A stretch of 64,000 bases of DNA from the NCBI GenBank assembly GCA_032717465.1, contig CM064697.1, forward strand, positions 1,987,501 to 2,051,500, read 5' to 3'. Position numbers and translations under genes: made by a program. This DNA is from Coenobita brevimanus (taxonomy: Eukaryota; Arthropoda; Malacostraca; Decapoda; Coenobitidae). Positions 1 to 14,240 of the stretch are shown in pieces (positions within the stretch are counted from its first letter, which is position 1; every line of letters starts with the position of its first letter). The notes beneath the pieces were generated by a model. It worked only from the letters and a program-made list of their open reading frames with translations. It searched no databases and had not been told where the DNA came from.

Positions 1-1236
1 TTTTTATATTTGTTTCTCGTAGGATTTTGTGATCCTCTTAATACTAGTTGTTGTAGTGGTTGCTGTGCTCTGTCGATAAGCGTTCTTATTGAATTTCTGG
101 TCTCTCGTGCCTGTATCTCAATTTCCCTGAGCCTGTCTGCCTTTTGGTGTCTGTATTCATGTCATAATGCTAATTTTTCTTCGCGCCTTCCAGTCGGCGT
201 AGGTTGATTCATTTTTTTTTAAACATAATTTTATTTTCTTCCCATTTCATTTATTGGTCAGGTCTATAGTTTTGCATGTTTCATTCAATTTCCAGGCTTC
301 GCTCATGGTGTCTCTCTGTTGTTCTAATTTGTAGCTGCCTGCTTTGTGGGTTCTGTCTTTCCATATCTTTTTACTCTTGGTCTAGATATAGTTTTACCTG
401 TCTGTGAAATAAGCGAATGTTAAATCTTATCGCTCTTTATTTAAATATGTTTGTCCATCTTTAGCATTGCCTCGTTCGTCTGTCTGTCTTTAGTGTGGCC
501 CTGTCCATGTAGCTGTATTCCCGTCTGTAAGGTACTTTTCACCATTTCTTCCTGCATTTCTGTCGTTACTGTCTGTTAATTTATTTTTGTTCTTGTTCGT
601 ACTTCAATTCCTGTGTTAATTAGCTGGTTAATTTGGACCCTCCCTTTTCCTGTCCCTTGGTCTCTTTCTTCCTCTGCATTTTTCTGCCTCGTCTCTGTCT
701 ATAAGGCAACTGGACCTTTGTATCACGTGCTCTCTAACTCATCCCATCTACTTATTAACACACTCCCTTTCTCAGTTGTCAGTATTTTTTTTCCTTTCAT
801 TTTTTTCGTTTGTGTATTGGTTCCTTCGTGTTCATTTCTTTTCTGCTTTGTTTTAATTTTCCCTTCCTTTACGTCCTCCATTAATTCTGTCATCCTTCCC
901 ATAATTCTTTTTGGATGTCTACCAGATGTCTCTCTCCTCTACCTTCGTTTCGTTTTGAATAAGGTTATACCACCTTTACTCCATATACCCTCCCCATTTC
1001 ATTTTTCCTTCCTTTTTGCCACATCCTCTCCTCCTCATGTCCCTTTTATTATGCCATACTTTTTAATTCCTCACCTCTTCCTTTCTCCCTTCTTTCTTCC
1101 CCCCCCCCCACCATCAATAGGCTACTTCTTATTCACATCATTCTCTATTTAACAACATTTCATGGTCTGCTCTTTCCTTCTTTTCCTCCGTTATTATGTG
1201 TCCTTCTATCCGGCCTTCCCTTTTTCATTTTTAGCT
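1..1236. other. T-rich unique sequence, no gene seen
   Basis: The plus strand is strongly T/C biased with scattered GTCTGTCTG words. The longest open frame here (613-1152, +) is Phe/Leu/Ser/Pro-rich, as expected from translating pyrimidine-biased DNA, and has no recognisable domain. I see no RNA gene and no transposon boundary. Confidence 0.6.
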
Positions 1237-1325
1237 CCATCCATCCATCCATCCGTCCGTCCATCCATCCATCCATCCGTCCGTCCGTCCATCCATCCAT
1301 CCATCCATCCACCCATCCGTCCATC
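1237..1325. repeat. (CCAT)n/(CCGT)n tetranucleotide microsatellite
   Basis: About 22 tandem CCAT units are interrupted by blocks of CCGT, consistent with A-to-G variants spreading within the array. Open frames on both strands across it (Ile-His-Pro-Ser and Met-Asp-Gly-Trp repeats) are artefacts of the repeat. Confidence 0.95.
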
Positions 1326-1449
1326 GACTTTTTTATTTCCCTGTCTCCCTCCAACTTCCGTCATTCTTTCCATTCTTAATTCTCATCCTTTTCCTGTACA
1401 TCCTGCTTTTTTCTCTTTTTCATTCATTCCGTCTCTCGTTCCTTCTCTT

Positions 1450-1476
1450 ATCTCTCTCTCTCTCTCTCTCTCTCTC
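1450..1476. repeat. (CT)n microsatellite
   Basis: About 13 CT dinucleotides inside a pyrimidine-rich stretch that runs to about 1600. Confidence 0.95.
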
Positions 1477-1714
1477 ATCCTCCTTTTCTCTTTCTCGTAC
1501 ACACCCTCTCTCCGTCTCTCATCTATCCATATCCATCCTTCAGAGCTGCTTTATCTTCTCTTTCTTCTCCCCCGCCCCTCCTCCCCGCCCCCAGCCTAGG
1601 ACTACCGCTTGTCATCGTCTTTCCCATGGTCAGGTTAACAGGAAGTAATGCTCCGCCGCGTCAGAGTGTGGGTATATTGTAACCATCATGTACGACACCT
1701 CATTTGCATATGAC

Positions 1715-1793
1715 TACCACCACCACCACCACCACCACCACCACCACCACTACCACCACCACCACTACCACCACCACCACCACTACCACCACC

Positions 1794-1825
<32 letters not shown>
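1715..1825. repeat. (CAC)n/(TAC)n trinucleotide microsatellite
   Basis: About 36 triplets of CAC with interspersed TAC, followed to about 1980 by degenerate CCACCAC-rich DNA. It encodes poly-His/Tyr, poly-Thr or poly-Val in different frames; none has a surrounding coding context. Confidence 0.95.
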
Positions 1826-2093
1826 GTCACCTCCACCCCAGCCACCATCATTCTCACTGCCACTACTATTGCCATTATTACAACCACCACCACCATCACA
1901 TGCCACTGCCACTACCACCACCTATACCTACACTGTCACGCCCACCTCTACCTACCACTGTCACGCCCACCTCCACCACCACACTGGCAGGACCCCCCTC
2001 TCATATACGCCAGGAGTGTGAACAGGCTGGGGCGTAAGAACTGGTCAGCATAGTGTCGGGTTTACTGTACACCTGTCGCGGGAAAGTGGTATT

Positions 2094-2203
2094 AGGTGAG
2101 GTTAGGAGGGATTAAGTTTATTCAAGGTAACTCCCAGAGTACGGGAAAATAAAATCGTCTGACGTTATCCAAAGCAGAAAGATAGATACACTCAGACGGT
2201 TAA
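2094..2203 (+). repeat. Copy of a TTAA-ended short dispersed repeat
   Basis: Carries the core AATAAAATCGTCTGACG preceded by a CTCCCAGAG-type segment and finishes at a TTAA. The same core recurs in at least 15 places in this window in both orientations. This copy is diverged and its left end is uncertain. Confidence 0.5.
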
Positions 2204-2579
2204 TTTGGAGATATTATGTCCTACAGGAAACTGGTGGTCTTTCTGAAACTGAGGAAAATAATTTAGCATCAAGCAGGATATAAAAGCTTCTAGAAGTTCC
2301 ATTCCTCCTGCCCCTCAGTATCTCATATCAGTCTTGATAAGGTTGCATGCAGTCAGTATAATCTTTGGTTAGTTAAACGGCTCTTGCTTACCCGTAGTAT
2401 TAACTACTCAAATTAGTGTAATGTTATGAATTACTGAAGGGAAGGAGAAGAAATCGAAGTTTTGGAGACAACTGTAAATATGCGTGTATGGTATCAGATG
2501 TGAAGCAATGTGTACGTAGGTGTTTTTATACAGCGGTATGTGTTATGATGATAAATGTGTAGATTTCTAGATCCTTTTG

Positions 2580-2580
<1 letters not shown>

Positions 2581-2617
<37 letters not shown>

Positions 2618-3180
2618 TTTTTGTGCATTTGAGGGTTTATAAGTGTGTGTGTGTGTGACAGGAAATGGGAGGGGGGGTGACCACATAATGAGTATGTTGC
2701 ATGGGATGTGGGTGTGAGTGTGGGCAGGTGTTCGTGAGAGTGTGGGCTGAAATGTGGATATTAACAGGCGTTGGTGTGGGTGTGCGCTGAGGTGTGAGAT
2801 ATTGGTGTGGGTATGGGTTGCGGTGTTGGTGGAAATGGGCTGAGTTGTCGGTGAGAGTATGGACAAATGTTGGTGTGGATGTGGGACGAGCTCTGGGTAT
2901 CAGTAGGTGCTGGTGTTGGTATAGGCTAAGACGTGGATGTGGGTGTGAACAGATATTGGTGAGGATGTGGACTAAGTTATGTTCATGAGCATGTGTGGGT
3001 GTTGGTGAGCGTTGAGGTGTGGCATGAGCAGTTGTGGGTATGAATGTGAGCAGATGTTGGTTTGGGTGTGAACTGAAGTGGGGGTGTGAGCAGATGTTGA
3101 TGTAGGTCTGGGTTAAGGTGTGGGTGTTCGGTGAGGTGTGTGCGTGTGGCGGGGAGGGAGGGGGGGTAAGGTGGGGCAAT
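2581..3180. repeat. (GT)n microsatellite and degenerate GTGTGGGTGTGAGC minisatellite
   Basis: A pure (GT)n run at about 2583-2614 and a shorter one near 2643 lead into ~550 bases of imperfect ~25-35 bp units built on GTGTGGGTGTGAGCAGATG and GTTGGTGTGG. The His/Thr/Pro-rich minus-strand frames across it have no domain content. A small related patch occurs near 15633-15670. Confidence 0.85.
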
Positions 3181-3795
3181 ACTCGTATGCCTCACACTCT
3201 CTCTATCCTCAAAACCGGAACGCATGAATCAGATGATGTATCTGTTTCTAGACAGACGGACATACCTATCTGCCAATCTATATCAGTTAATCAGTCTCCC
3301 TATCTATCAATTATCCATCTATTTATCTATCTAGAGCAAGTGCTTGGCTGATGCAGAAATAGCTATATAAAGTACAATGATGGAGAGAAGACGACAGATA
3401 TAAAGTGAAGTAGACAGGTGGTGGAATCATTAGGCAACATTCATGAATGATGCTGTACTCGTGTTTCTCCGCAGCATAAACCCCAATAGATATCGTACAG
3501 GAGTGAACGTAAGCGTCTTATCTAGGGAAACGGCACATTGAAATCATCTTAGAATACACAGTTGCTGTCACGTTCAACTGGCTGGACAGTTTTTGACGTG
3601 AATTTATATCTTGCCTAAATAAATCACTTTTAATGACTTTCAGGAGTAGTTATATGGCAGATGGTATACAGATGTGGGTAGATTGGTTCATAGCTCAGTC
3701 TCATTAAGTTTCAAGTTAGTTCTGATGGAAAACAATTTGAGCAGCGAGAAATAATTTGCTGATAAATGGGAAACCAAAGAAAAGGAACAGAAAAA

Positions 3796-3801
<6 letters not shown>
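3181..3801. other. Unique AT-moderate sequence, nothing recognised
   Basis: Contains a short ATCTATC-rich patch around 3270-3335 but no open frame of interest, no RNA gene and no recognised transposon end. Confidence 0.5.

Positions 3802-3853
<52 letters not shown>
3802..3853. repeat. (GA)n microsatellite
   Basis: An uninterrupted GA run of about 26 units. The Ser-Leu repeat open frame on the minus strand is its translation. Confidence 0.97.
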
Positions 3854-3857
<4 letters not shown>

Positions 3858-4154
3858 GTAGGTAGACAGGCAGGAAGTCACACAGGTAAGTAGATAGGAC
3901 ATGAAAACGTACTCAAGTGGGCAAGTATGAAGGCTGGTAGGTTAGCAGGTAAAGATAGGTATATACAGTATGATAGTGGGATAAAAGGTCTTCTGATATG
4001 CCTACATCATAACCCTATTTCTCCGCTAATGAATGGAGAGAGGGGGATCCGAAAGCAGGCATTGAAAAGCAGAAAAGCTACAGAACCATCGGTAGGGTAC
4101 TCAGTGAAATGGGTCAAGTCTGTGAGATTATTTACTGCACCTCACAACATGGCG

Positions 4155-4331
<177 letters not shown>

Positions 4332-4406
4332 GCTTGTATGCTCGCGCGCCTGCATAACCATAGACAAAATTTGCTTCATAATACCTGTGAGGTGGAGGCC
4401 ATTTCG

Positions 4407-5287
<881 letters not shown>

Positions 5288-5980
5288 TTAACCCTCTGAG
5301 GACGTAAGGCCACTCCTTAGTTGAATGAAACAGTCTTGCATTACCCAGAAAGAATTGATTAAGAATTCTGTGGTCTTGAATGAGTTAGAGGAACCTGTTT
5401 TAGATGAGACTGTTATTAACCCATGGGGGATGAAAGGTCCCTTCTTAATTGAATAAAGATATCTTCCATTACTCAAAATAACGGTTTAGATTTTTGTCAT
5501 CGTGGAAGGATTTGGAGAGATTGTTCTTGATGAGGCCGAGATTTACCCATAGAGGATGAAAGGCCATTCTCAGGCATAATAAAATCGTCTTGCTTCATCC
5601 AAAATAAGATTCATGTCGACAGGAAATGGGTGGATAGTGAAAGTTACTCCTAGCTTAATAAAATCGTCTTGCATTACCAAGAACAAAGGGTGTAAGATTA
5701 TGTCATCGTGGAAGAGGTGATTGATACTGCCGAGAGATTTAACCCAGAGGAAAATAAACTCCCGAACTGATTAAAATCTTCTTGCAGTACCCGGAAAAAA
5801 AAACAGGTATTATTTCTGTTGACATGAAAAGGCTGGAGGAGACTGGTTTAGAAGAGAATGTTTTTAATTCTTAGAAGATGGAAGGTCACTCCCAAGGTGA
5901 ATAAAACCGTCTGGATTAAGTATCAAACCTTATGAAATGGGTAGAAGATAAAAGGCCACGTCACCCAAAATAAAATGATC
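5288..5980 (+). repeat. Diverged ~126-bp tandem array related to the TTAA dispersed repeat
   Basis: Units start near 5288, 5416, 5542, 5739 and 5864 with TTAACCC or a one- to two-base variant, followed by a GAGGATGAAAGG-like segment, a CTCC/AGCTGAATAAAA segment and the core ATCGTCTTGCATTACCCA. Spacings are 128, 126, 197 and 125 bases; the long interval holds an extra partial unit near 5620, and a last partial unit lies at about 5940. Divergence between units is high, so the array is old. The same core occurs as isolated copies elsewhere in the window. Confidence 0.75.
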
Positions 5981-5989
5981 AAGAAAGTA

Positions 5990-6687
<698 letters not shown>

Positions 6688-6741
6688 TATCGTCTCTTAA
6701 TCAGGAAATTTTCTATCACTCGTTCCTGCTCTACAGTCTAA

Positions 6742-7387
6742 TTGTCTCCATCTTTCTCCCCCCTCCCTTCCCATCCCCTCCCACCCTTCTACCTATACCC
6801 TCGCTCTGGTATTCCTCGCACTCACCTTCCCTCTCTTTTCCATCCACACACTCCTTTCCACCTACTCCTTCCTTCCTTCTTTTCTTTCACGATCTTCCTC
6901 TGCCTTTCCGTCCATGTTTTCCATTCTCCGCTCCTCTTTTTTCTTTCTGTTGTTTTACTCACTCACGTGATATGTGTTTGTCTTATTCATCTATCCACCC
7001 CCATTCTCACTCACTGATGTGTTATTTCTCTCACCCATTCACGCACCAACTTCCCGTCATTCATTCACCAGTACCCCATCTCTTACATTCACATATTTCT
7101 TCTCACCTACCCACGTACCGCTTCCTGTTACGCTGCCTCTGCATGTACTTCCTCCCTCCTGCCTACCACTATTCTTTCATTACTTAACTACCCAGCCTTA
7201 CTTTCCACCCACCCTCGTTCACCCTCCATTCACTCCTCCTCCACCTATCCACCCATACATTTCATCCACTTGTACCCATTTGTTCCATCCACGTACCTGC
7301 CCTTCTTTTCACCCACCTACCCTCCTTCCTTTAATACATCCACCTGCCCATACCTTAACCTTCATCTACCCTCTCTGTTCTTTAAAA
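6742..7387. repeat. Pyrimidine-rich CCACCTACC-type tract
   Basis: C/T-biased DNA with recurring TTCA-TCCAC-CTACC words at irregular spacing. Open frames are Ser/Pro/His-rich and not protein-like. It ends at an A-rich AAAATAAAAAATAAAAAATG block just before the retroelement at 7.4 kb. Confidence 0.6.
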
Positions 7388-7394
7388 AATAAAA

Positions 7395-8734
7395 AATAAA
7401 AAATGAAGCATATTTCCTGTCACAACATTCTTTCCGATCGTCAGCATGGGTTCCACCGGGACGCTCTACTTGCGATCTTCTCACCTACCTTTCAGACTCT
7501 TGGTCATCCTCTTTTCGAGACTTTGGCGAAAGTCTTGCCATTGCACTAGACATCTCAACGGCTTTCGATCGAGTCTGGCATAAGCCTCTAATATCCACAC
7601 TGCCCTCTTACGATTTGTATCCTTCTGTCTGTGTCTTTATCTCTAACTTTCTGGTCGTTTTATAGCAGCTGTTGTAGACGGCCATCGTTCTTTTCCTTGA
7701 GCTGTCAGTAGTGGTGTTCCCCAGGGCTCTGTCCCATCACCAACTGTTCCTTTTATTCATCAGTGTCCTTCTAACTTGCACATCTAACCATATCCACTCA
7801 TACGCTGATGACTCCACCCTTCACCTTTCCATTCGCTTCCCGCTGCGTCCATCTCAGCAGTTCAACAAACAAGGGATGAGTCTTTGGCACACCTAATGTC
7901 TGACTTGGCTCATATCTCTGAGTGGAGTAAAAGTAATCTTGTTGCTTTTAATGCATCGCAAACACAGTTCCTATATCAATCATCTCGACAAAATCTTCCA
8001 CAGGAGTGTCCTCTAATTTTTTACAATATCCAACTCAGTTGTGCATCATCTTTAAACGTACTTGGGGTTTCACTCTCTCGGGATTTATCTTTGAAAGAAT
8101 ATATTACCTCTCGTAAAATATGCTTCCAAGAGATGAGGTGTGCTGAGCCGGCTCCTTTTCTTCTTTACCCCTGCACAGCTGTTGGCTTTATGCACGGGTT
8201 TTATTCGTCTCTGTGTAGAGTACAACTCTCACGTGTGGGGAGGCTCCCTACATACAGCTCTTCTCAACAATGTGGAGTCTAAGGCTTTTCATCTCATCAG
8301 CTCTCCTCCTATTACTGGCTGCCTTCAATCTCTGTCTCTTCGCTGCACTGTTGCATCTTTATCTTTTTTCTCTCGCTGCTTCAGTGGTCGCTGCTTCTCT
8401 GAACTGTCAGTTTGCATCCTCCCAGCACTACGGCAGGCGCGTAGCATCCGTCTAGTAACAGACGCTCATTCTTTTTCTGTCCAACTCTCAAATGGAAGAA
8501 TAGTATTAACCGTTACTCCCAGTCCTTCATGTACCAACAAGTCAACTCTGGAACTGTCTCCTTCTGTCTGTATTTCCTGCTAACTATAATCTCCAGTCTT
8601 TCAAACGCAGTGTGTCCGGGCATCTCGTAATGAATGGATCTTGAATATGGCTCTCTGTTTTTTTGTTTTTGTTTTTTCTTGGAGCAGTAATTTGCGGGCT
8701 CCTTCCCTTTGGTTCCATCTTCCGTGCATTGGGG

Positions 8735-8768
<34 letters not shown>
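7395..8768 (+). mobile_element. 5'-truncated jockey-like non-LTR retrotransposon with poly-A tail
   Basis: The segment reads as the 3' two-thirds of a jockey/CR1-class reverse transcriptase, in order, in shifting frames. Palm motif A (DISTAFDRVWHKPL) starts at 7549, motif B (SSGVPQGSV) lies at 7706-7729 and the catalytic YADD at 7801-7812. After these come a thumb/connection region and a C-terminal segment with SFSVQLSNGRI near 8470. The element ends in 34 adenines at 8735-8768. There is no endonuclease domain, so the copy is truncated at its 5' end. A second fragment of the same family lies on the minus strand near 27.6-28.1 kb. The clade is inferred from motif style, not from a database search. 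Confidence 0.85.
7403..8583 (+). pseudogene. Decayed reverse transcriptase of the jockey-like element
   Basis: The coding sequence is broken. The LSDRQHGF segment near 7430 and the motif A segment near 7549 are in different frames. Stops occur in the interval 7640-7700. YADD (7801) falls in the frame starting at 7711, the HISEWSKSNLVAFN segment in the frame at 7884, and the C-terminal half in the frame at 8140-8583. At least three frameshifts and several stops make it non-functional. It would have encoded the polymerase copying the element RNA at the target site. Identification rests on the ordered FD, GVPQG and YADD motifs. Confidence 0.85.
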
Positions 8769-8769
<1 letters not shown>

Positions 8770-8770
<1 letters not shown>

Positions 8771-9165
8771 CCCCACCCGCCCAATCATTGTCTCTTTCCA
8801 CCTTCGCACTCATGCTTTCCTTTCACTTCCCCCCCCCCCACTCCCTTTCCGATCACCCATTCTCCATTACCTACCACTGCCTACCCACCCTCCCTTTCCA
8901 CCCACCCAATCTTTTCCGGACCCGTTCTCCCGTTACCTCTTGCCCACACACCCACCCTCCCTCCCTTCGCAGAACCTCCCTCCCTCCCTTCGCAAAGCCA
9001 CCCTCCCTTTCCACTCACCTACTCTCTTTCTCCCTCTTGATTATCTCTTGCCAGCCCACCCGCCTTATCGTTCTACCTACCTTTCCACCCTCCCTTTCTA
9101 CTCTCTCTCTCTCTCTCTCGGTACAACTTTTTCCCCGCAAGTTTCTCCTTCTCATTTATTAAGCT
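8770..9165. repeat. Pyrimidine-rich CCCTCCCTT tract
   Basis: C/T-rich with repeated CCACCCTCCCTTTCCAC-like words (for example near 8890, 8950, 9000 and 9085) and a short (CT)n at 9101-9120. It directly abuts the poly-A of the retroelement. Confidence 0.7.
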
Positions 9166-9259
9166 GAAAATATATCCCCCTCCCGATCAGGCAAGTCTTA
9201 TACGTCACGATAGTCGAGTTATGCCGTGTTACTCCCCAGCCTGGAAGCTTTAGGGTCGA

Positions 9260-9970
9260 CCTGGGAGTGTAATTGATTTCACATTGTATTCTGATTCTAT
9301 GCATGGGTTCACTCCGTATATATGTGTGCGTTCCAGTGACCCAAATATGTCACCACGAAATGACTCTGATGCTACGTTGCTGCGTGAATTCTGTGCTTAT
9401 TCTTGTACCCCACATACCCCTCCTTGATACAGCAATAATATTCCTTTTTGTGTATAAAATCTCCATTCCGATAACACAGATGTCACTGTAATCATTGTAT
9501 CATTTGAATTTTGTGCTTATTTTGTATCCCTGAATATGGTTCTTTAGAATTACTATTAATTATTGTACACATCATTATTGTCACAATTTCATGTTTATTT
9601 TCTAAGGATTGAAATATGCTACCTAGAAATGACATGCAAGTTCCTATAAGTTCTGTGGTTATACTAGGGACCTCACCATAGCTTCTTGAAATACCTGTGA
9701 CATAACATTGTAGACTGCGTTCTGTTTATAGTCTGATGACCCAAATATCCATGCAGAAATATCTCACTGTGTTACGCACTGCTATACTGCACATATTCTG
9801 ATAACCTAAATTTTCCACACTGAAGTAACTGTCGGTACCGGTATTATTTTATATATTCCAGTGTGAATTCTCTGAGTATTCTGATAGCCCAGATTATGTT
9901 GTTGAAACAAATGCAAAATCACTCGCTGATCTGTTTTCTGACGACTTAAATATGGGCCTCTACGATACCA
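9260..9970 (+). repeat. Diverged tandem array, ~65-bp unit
   Basis: Recurring words in the same order are GAATTCTGTGCTTATTCTG, ATNNCCCAAATAT and a GAAATNACTGTCAC-like segment. Anchors near 9330, 9395, 9515, 9590, 9725, 9790, 9868 and 9935 are spaced 65-78 bases or about twice that. The units are very diverged. Confidence 0.6.
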
Positions 9971-10560
9971 GAACCTCTGATGTTGCCGTCCAAACGAACT
10001 CTGTTTTTTGTCGGGCGATTATATTCGGCTTACGAAAGACCTGGTAAGGAGAGCGTTGCTTATACAATCTCCTTTTACCCTCTACTTTATGATGATGTCT
10101 TTTCAGTTGTACTCTTGTTACCGCCGTATACTACTATCCTGCCTAAGTACGACATATTGTACCAAACAGATTAAGTTGTCCGTATCTTTTGTGAAATAAA
10201 TTTCCCGGATAATCATTCTAACATCAGATTCTATAAGGGATATTTTTCGACAAAGGACTCCAAGGCGTTTTATTTTCCTGACCAGTAACGACCTATCTTT
10301 GCACGACACAACACATTCCTTTACACACGGCAACTTTGGAACACAGTACTCTTCCCGCGACACAATAACTTACCCTCCTACTCTTTTACTGTAGGCCTCC
10401 TTGAAATATTTATGGTAATATGTTCTGGTATGGTGCATGTATATTTGTATGGTACAAATTTAGCTGCGGAAATGTTGATTAAGCAGAATATTGTAATTGC
10501 AGTAATTCAACCTTTTCCTCTGACTCTTTTGTGTGCTTCCCATCTTTAATTTCCAGCCGT
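9971..10560. other. Unique AT-rich sequence, nothing recognised
   Basis: Two overlapping short plus-strand frames (9980-10199) and one minus-strand frame (10118-10363) lack domain features and splice context good enough to support a gene. Confidence 0.5.
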
Positions 10561-10561
10561 G

Positions 10562-11570
<1,009 letters not shown>

Positions 11571-11610
<40 letters not shown>

Positions 11611-11961
11611 GAAGGTGCTGTGCCTCTTCCTGATCCAACCATTGTTTTTCTCGTATAGGCATCAGTATTCCCGGTCATCTGGTGCTGCCCACGACTTTCA
11701 TCCACCTATTCCCTGTGCTTTTCTCCTATCCTCCCCCTCCTCCTTGACTTTTTCATCCCATCCTCTCCCTTCCACTTCTCGTCTTACACATTCGCCTTCT
11801 CTCTCTTCCGTCTTACTTTTCCTCTTTGCACGTCATCTCTCCTCCAACCCATTCCACTTCATTTCCTCAGTCCCTTCTCAATTCTGCCTCATCTAACATT
11901 CATTTTTCCGTCTCTCATCCCTTGTACTTCAATTTGCTCTTCATTTCTCCACGTTTTAGCC

Positions 11962-11992
<31 letters not shown>

Positions 11993-12393
11993 TTCTCTTA
12001 ACCCCTTCCCCTAGTCCATCTCTCTTTCCCTCTTTCCTTCTTTTTTCCTCCCTCTTTAACTCCTTCTTCTCAGTTCCTTCTGTTCCTCTCCCCTCCCCTC
12101 TTTCTTTTCCTTCCCCTCCTTCTTTCCCCCGACCTACCCTCTCCCTTCTTCTCTCTTGCCCTTCGTTTCCCTTCCCTCCTTCCCTTTGCTTTATTCCTCC
12201 CTTTCTCTTTTCGCCATTCCTTCATCTCTTCACCTTTTTTTTTTTTTTTTTTTTTTTCCGTTCACTCATACGCTGCCTGCCATCTCCCGCTTGCCTCTCT
12301 CCCCTGCAGCCCTCTCACTATCTCCCCATCTCTCTCATGTCAATCACACTCACCCCAGCTTCCCCATCTTTTCAGCCATGTGCTTATCTCTCT
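11571..12393. repeat. Pyrimidine-rich tract with two (CT)n arrays and poly-T
   Basis: (CT)n at about 11573-11607 and 11960-11989, a T run at about 12236-12257, and CTCCCTT-rich DNA between. It ends in a CTTATCTCTCTGCAG segment at 12393 that would serve as a good 3' splice site. Confidence 0.85.
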
Positions 12394-12438
12394 GCAGGTA
12401 GGGCTGGTGGCACAACTTGAGGAGGTGATTCCCAGCTG
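12394..12438 (+). CDS. Weak candidate 3' exon
   Basis: A textbook polypyrimidine-AG (ending at 12393) is followed by an open frame reading VGLVAQLEEVIPS and then TGA. It could be a short terminal coding segment, or an exon ending at the GAG|GTGATT at about 12420. It also sits at the very start of the 63-bp tandem array, so chance is a real alternative. No family is recognised. Confidence 0.15.
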
Positions 12439-13037
12439 ATCTAGGACTGGCAGATCATAAAGGTAAGTGCTGGGGGACTGACCAAACAGATACCAGGAAG
12501 CGACTTTAGACTGGCAAATCATACGAGTGAAGATTAGAGACAGGCTAAGCAGATACCAGGAGGGGACGTACGACTGGATAATCATAAAGGTAGCGATTTA
12601 GGGACTGACCACACGTACAAGAAAGCCTCATATAAGAAGCGAATCATACCAATAAGGGTTAAGGACTGGCCACGGAGATACCAAGGGGGACGACTTTATA
12701 CTTGCAGATCATGAAGGTAAGGATCGCCGGACTTACTTCATAGATAAGAAGGGGCAGCTTAAGATCGGTGAATGATATAGGTAAATGTTCGAGACTGGAT
12801 GCACAAAAATAGTGGAGAGGAGAGGGGGACTTTATTGTTTAAGGACTGAAAAAAGAATATTTGAAGACTGACCACTCGTACACCGAAGGGCGATTTAAGA
12901 CAGGTAAATCATAAATGTTAGACATGCAAATACTAAATGGAATGTTTGGGAGACTTGCCACACAGATGCCATGGGATGACTTGGTTGATACCTAAGTCTG
13001 ACAGCACGTGTAGGTAAATTACGGGTTGGTGGACTGG

Positions 13038-13070
<33 letters not shown>

Positions 13071-13175
13071 AGAGAAACGTCTTTTCCGTCTTTTAAGGAT
13101 TGGCAAGATGTTTGGGTCAGGACTGGGCGACGGGGTCACAGTGATACCAGGCTGCTGGACACCCCCCAAACAGTC
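12410..13175 (+). repeat. ~63-bp satellite-like tandem array, about 11-12 units
   Basis: Units open with GACTGRCCACACAGATACC and continue AGGAGGCGACTTTAGACTGG, CAGATCATAAAGGTAAGGAT. Unit starts fall at 12477, 12540, 12604, 12665, 12731, 12793, 12844, 12866, 12952, 13032 and 13121. The first six intervals are 61-66 bases; later ones are irregular through deletion. A (CA)n (13040-13069) has grown inside one unit. Several units keep a GGTAAG word, a cryptic splice donor. Confidence 0.85.
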
Positions 13176-13207
13176 GTGTGATTAGAGAGGCCATCGCTAG
13201 TCATTAC

Positions 13208-13268
13208 CTGTTGATCGCCGCGCGACCCTGCCTCAGCTAAGCGACTTAATCGGAAAGGGATCTTCCCC
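13208..13268 (-). CDS. Candidate internal exon (minus strand)
   Basis: On the minus strand TCGATCCTTTCCATCAG precedes a 61-base segment that ends CAACAG before GTAATG, a good donor. Two frames carry stops; the third is open and reads GKIPFRLSRLAEAGSRGDQQ, a non-repetitive composition unlike the surrounding satellites. It would start in phase 2 and end in phase 0. The phase fits as the next exon after 31964-32045 on the same strand. No protein family is recognised. The splice signals and the composition support it; its brevity is the main doubt. Confidence 0.35.
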
Positions 13269-13517
13269 CTGATGGAAAGGATCGATTGCTAGATTACCGG
13301 GGACGGACAGTTAGCACGCAAGGATGGTACTTTTTTTCTTTTCTAGTGCATTATTGTTGACACCGGTGATTAGGCGTGAGGTGCGGCGTACCTGCCCCTC
13401 CGTGTGCCCCTCTCCCTCCCCTCTCCACCCTGTAAGCTGAAGGGTGGGGAGAGGTGGAGAGGTTCTAGCGGTGTCACAATTCACTCACACGATCCTCACT
13501 CGCATAACCCGCATAAA

Positions 13518-14240
<723 letters not shown>

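Noticed and set aside
1688..2053. Poly-His/Tyr open frame of 121 codons
   Set aside because: It is a direct translation of the CAC/TAC microsatellite; all frames and both strands give homopolymeric peptides.
7395..8768. Functional retrotransposon or retrovirus-like gene
   Set aside because: Multiple frameshifts and stops, missing N-terminal domains, no LTRs; motifs are of non-LTR type.
12410..13175. CRISPR-like array (regular ~63-bp period)
   Set aside because: Units diverge along their whole length with no conserved repeat/variable spacer alternation, and the DNA is clearly eukaryotic.
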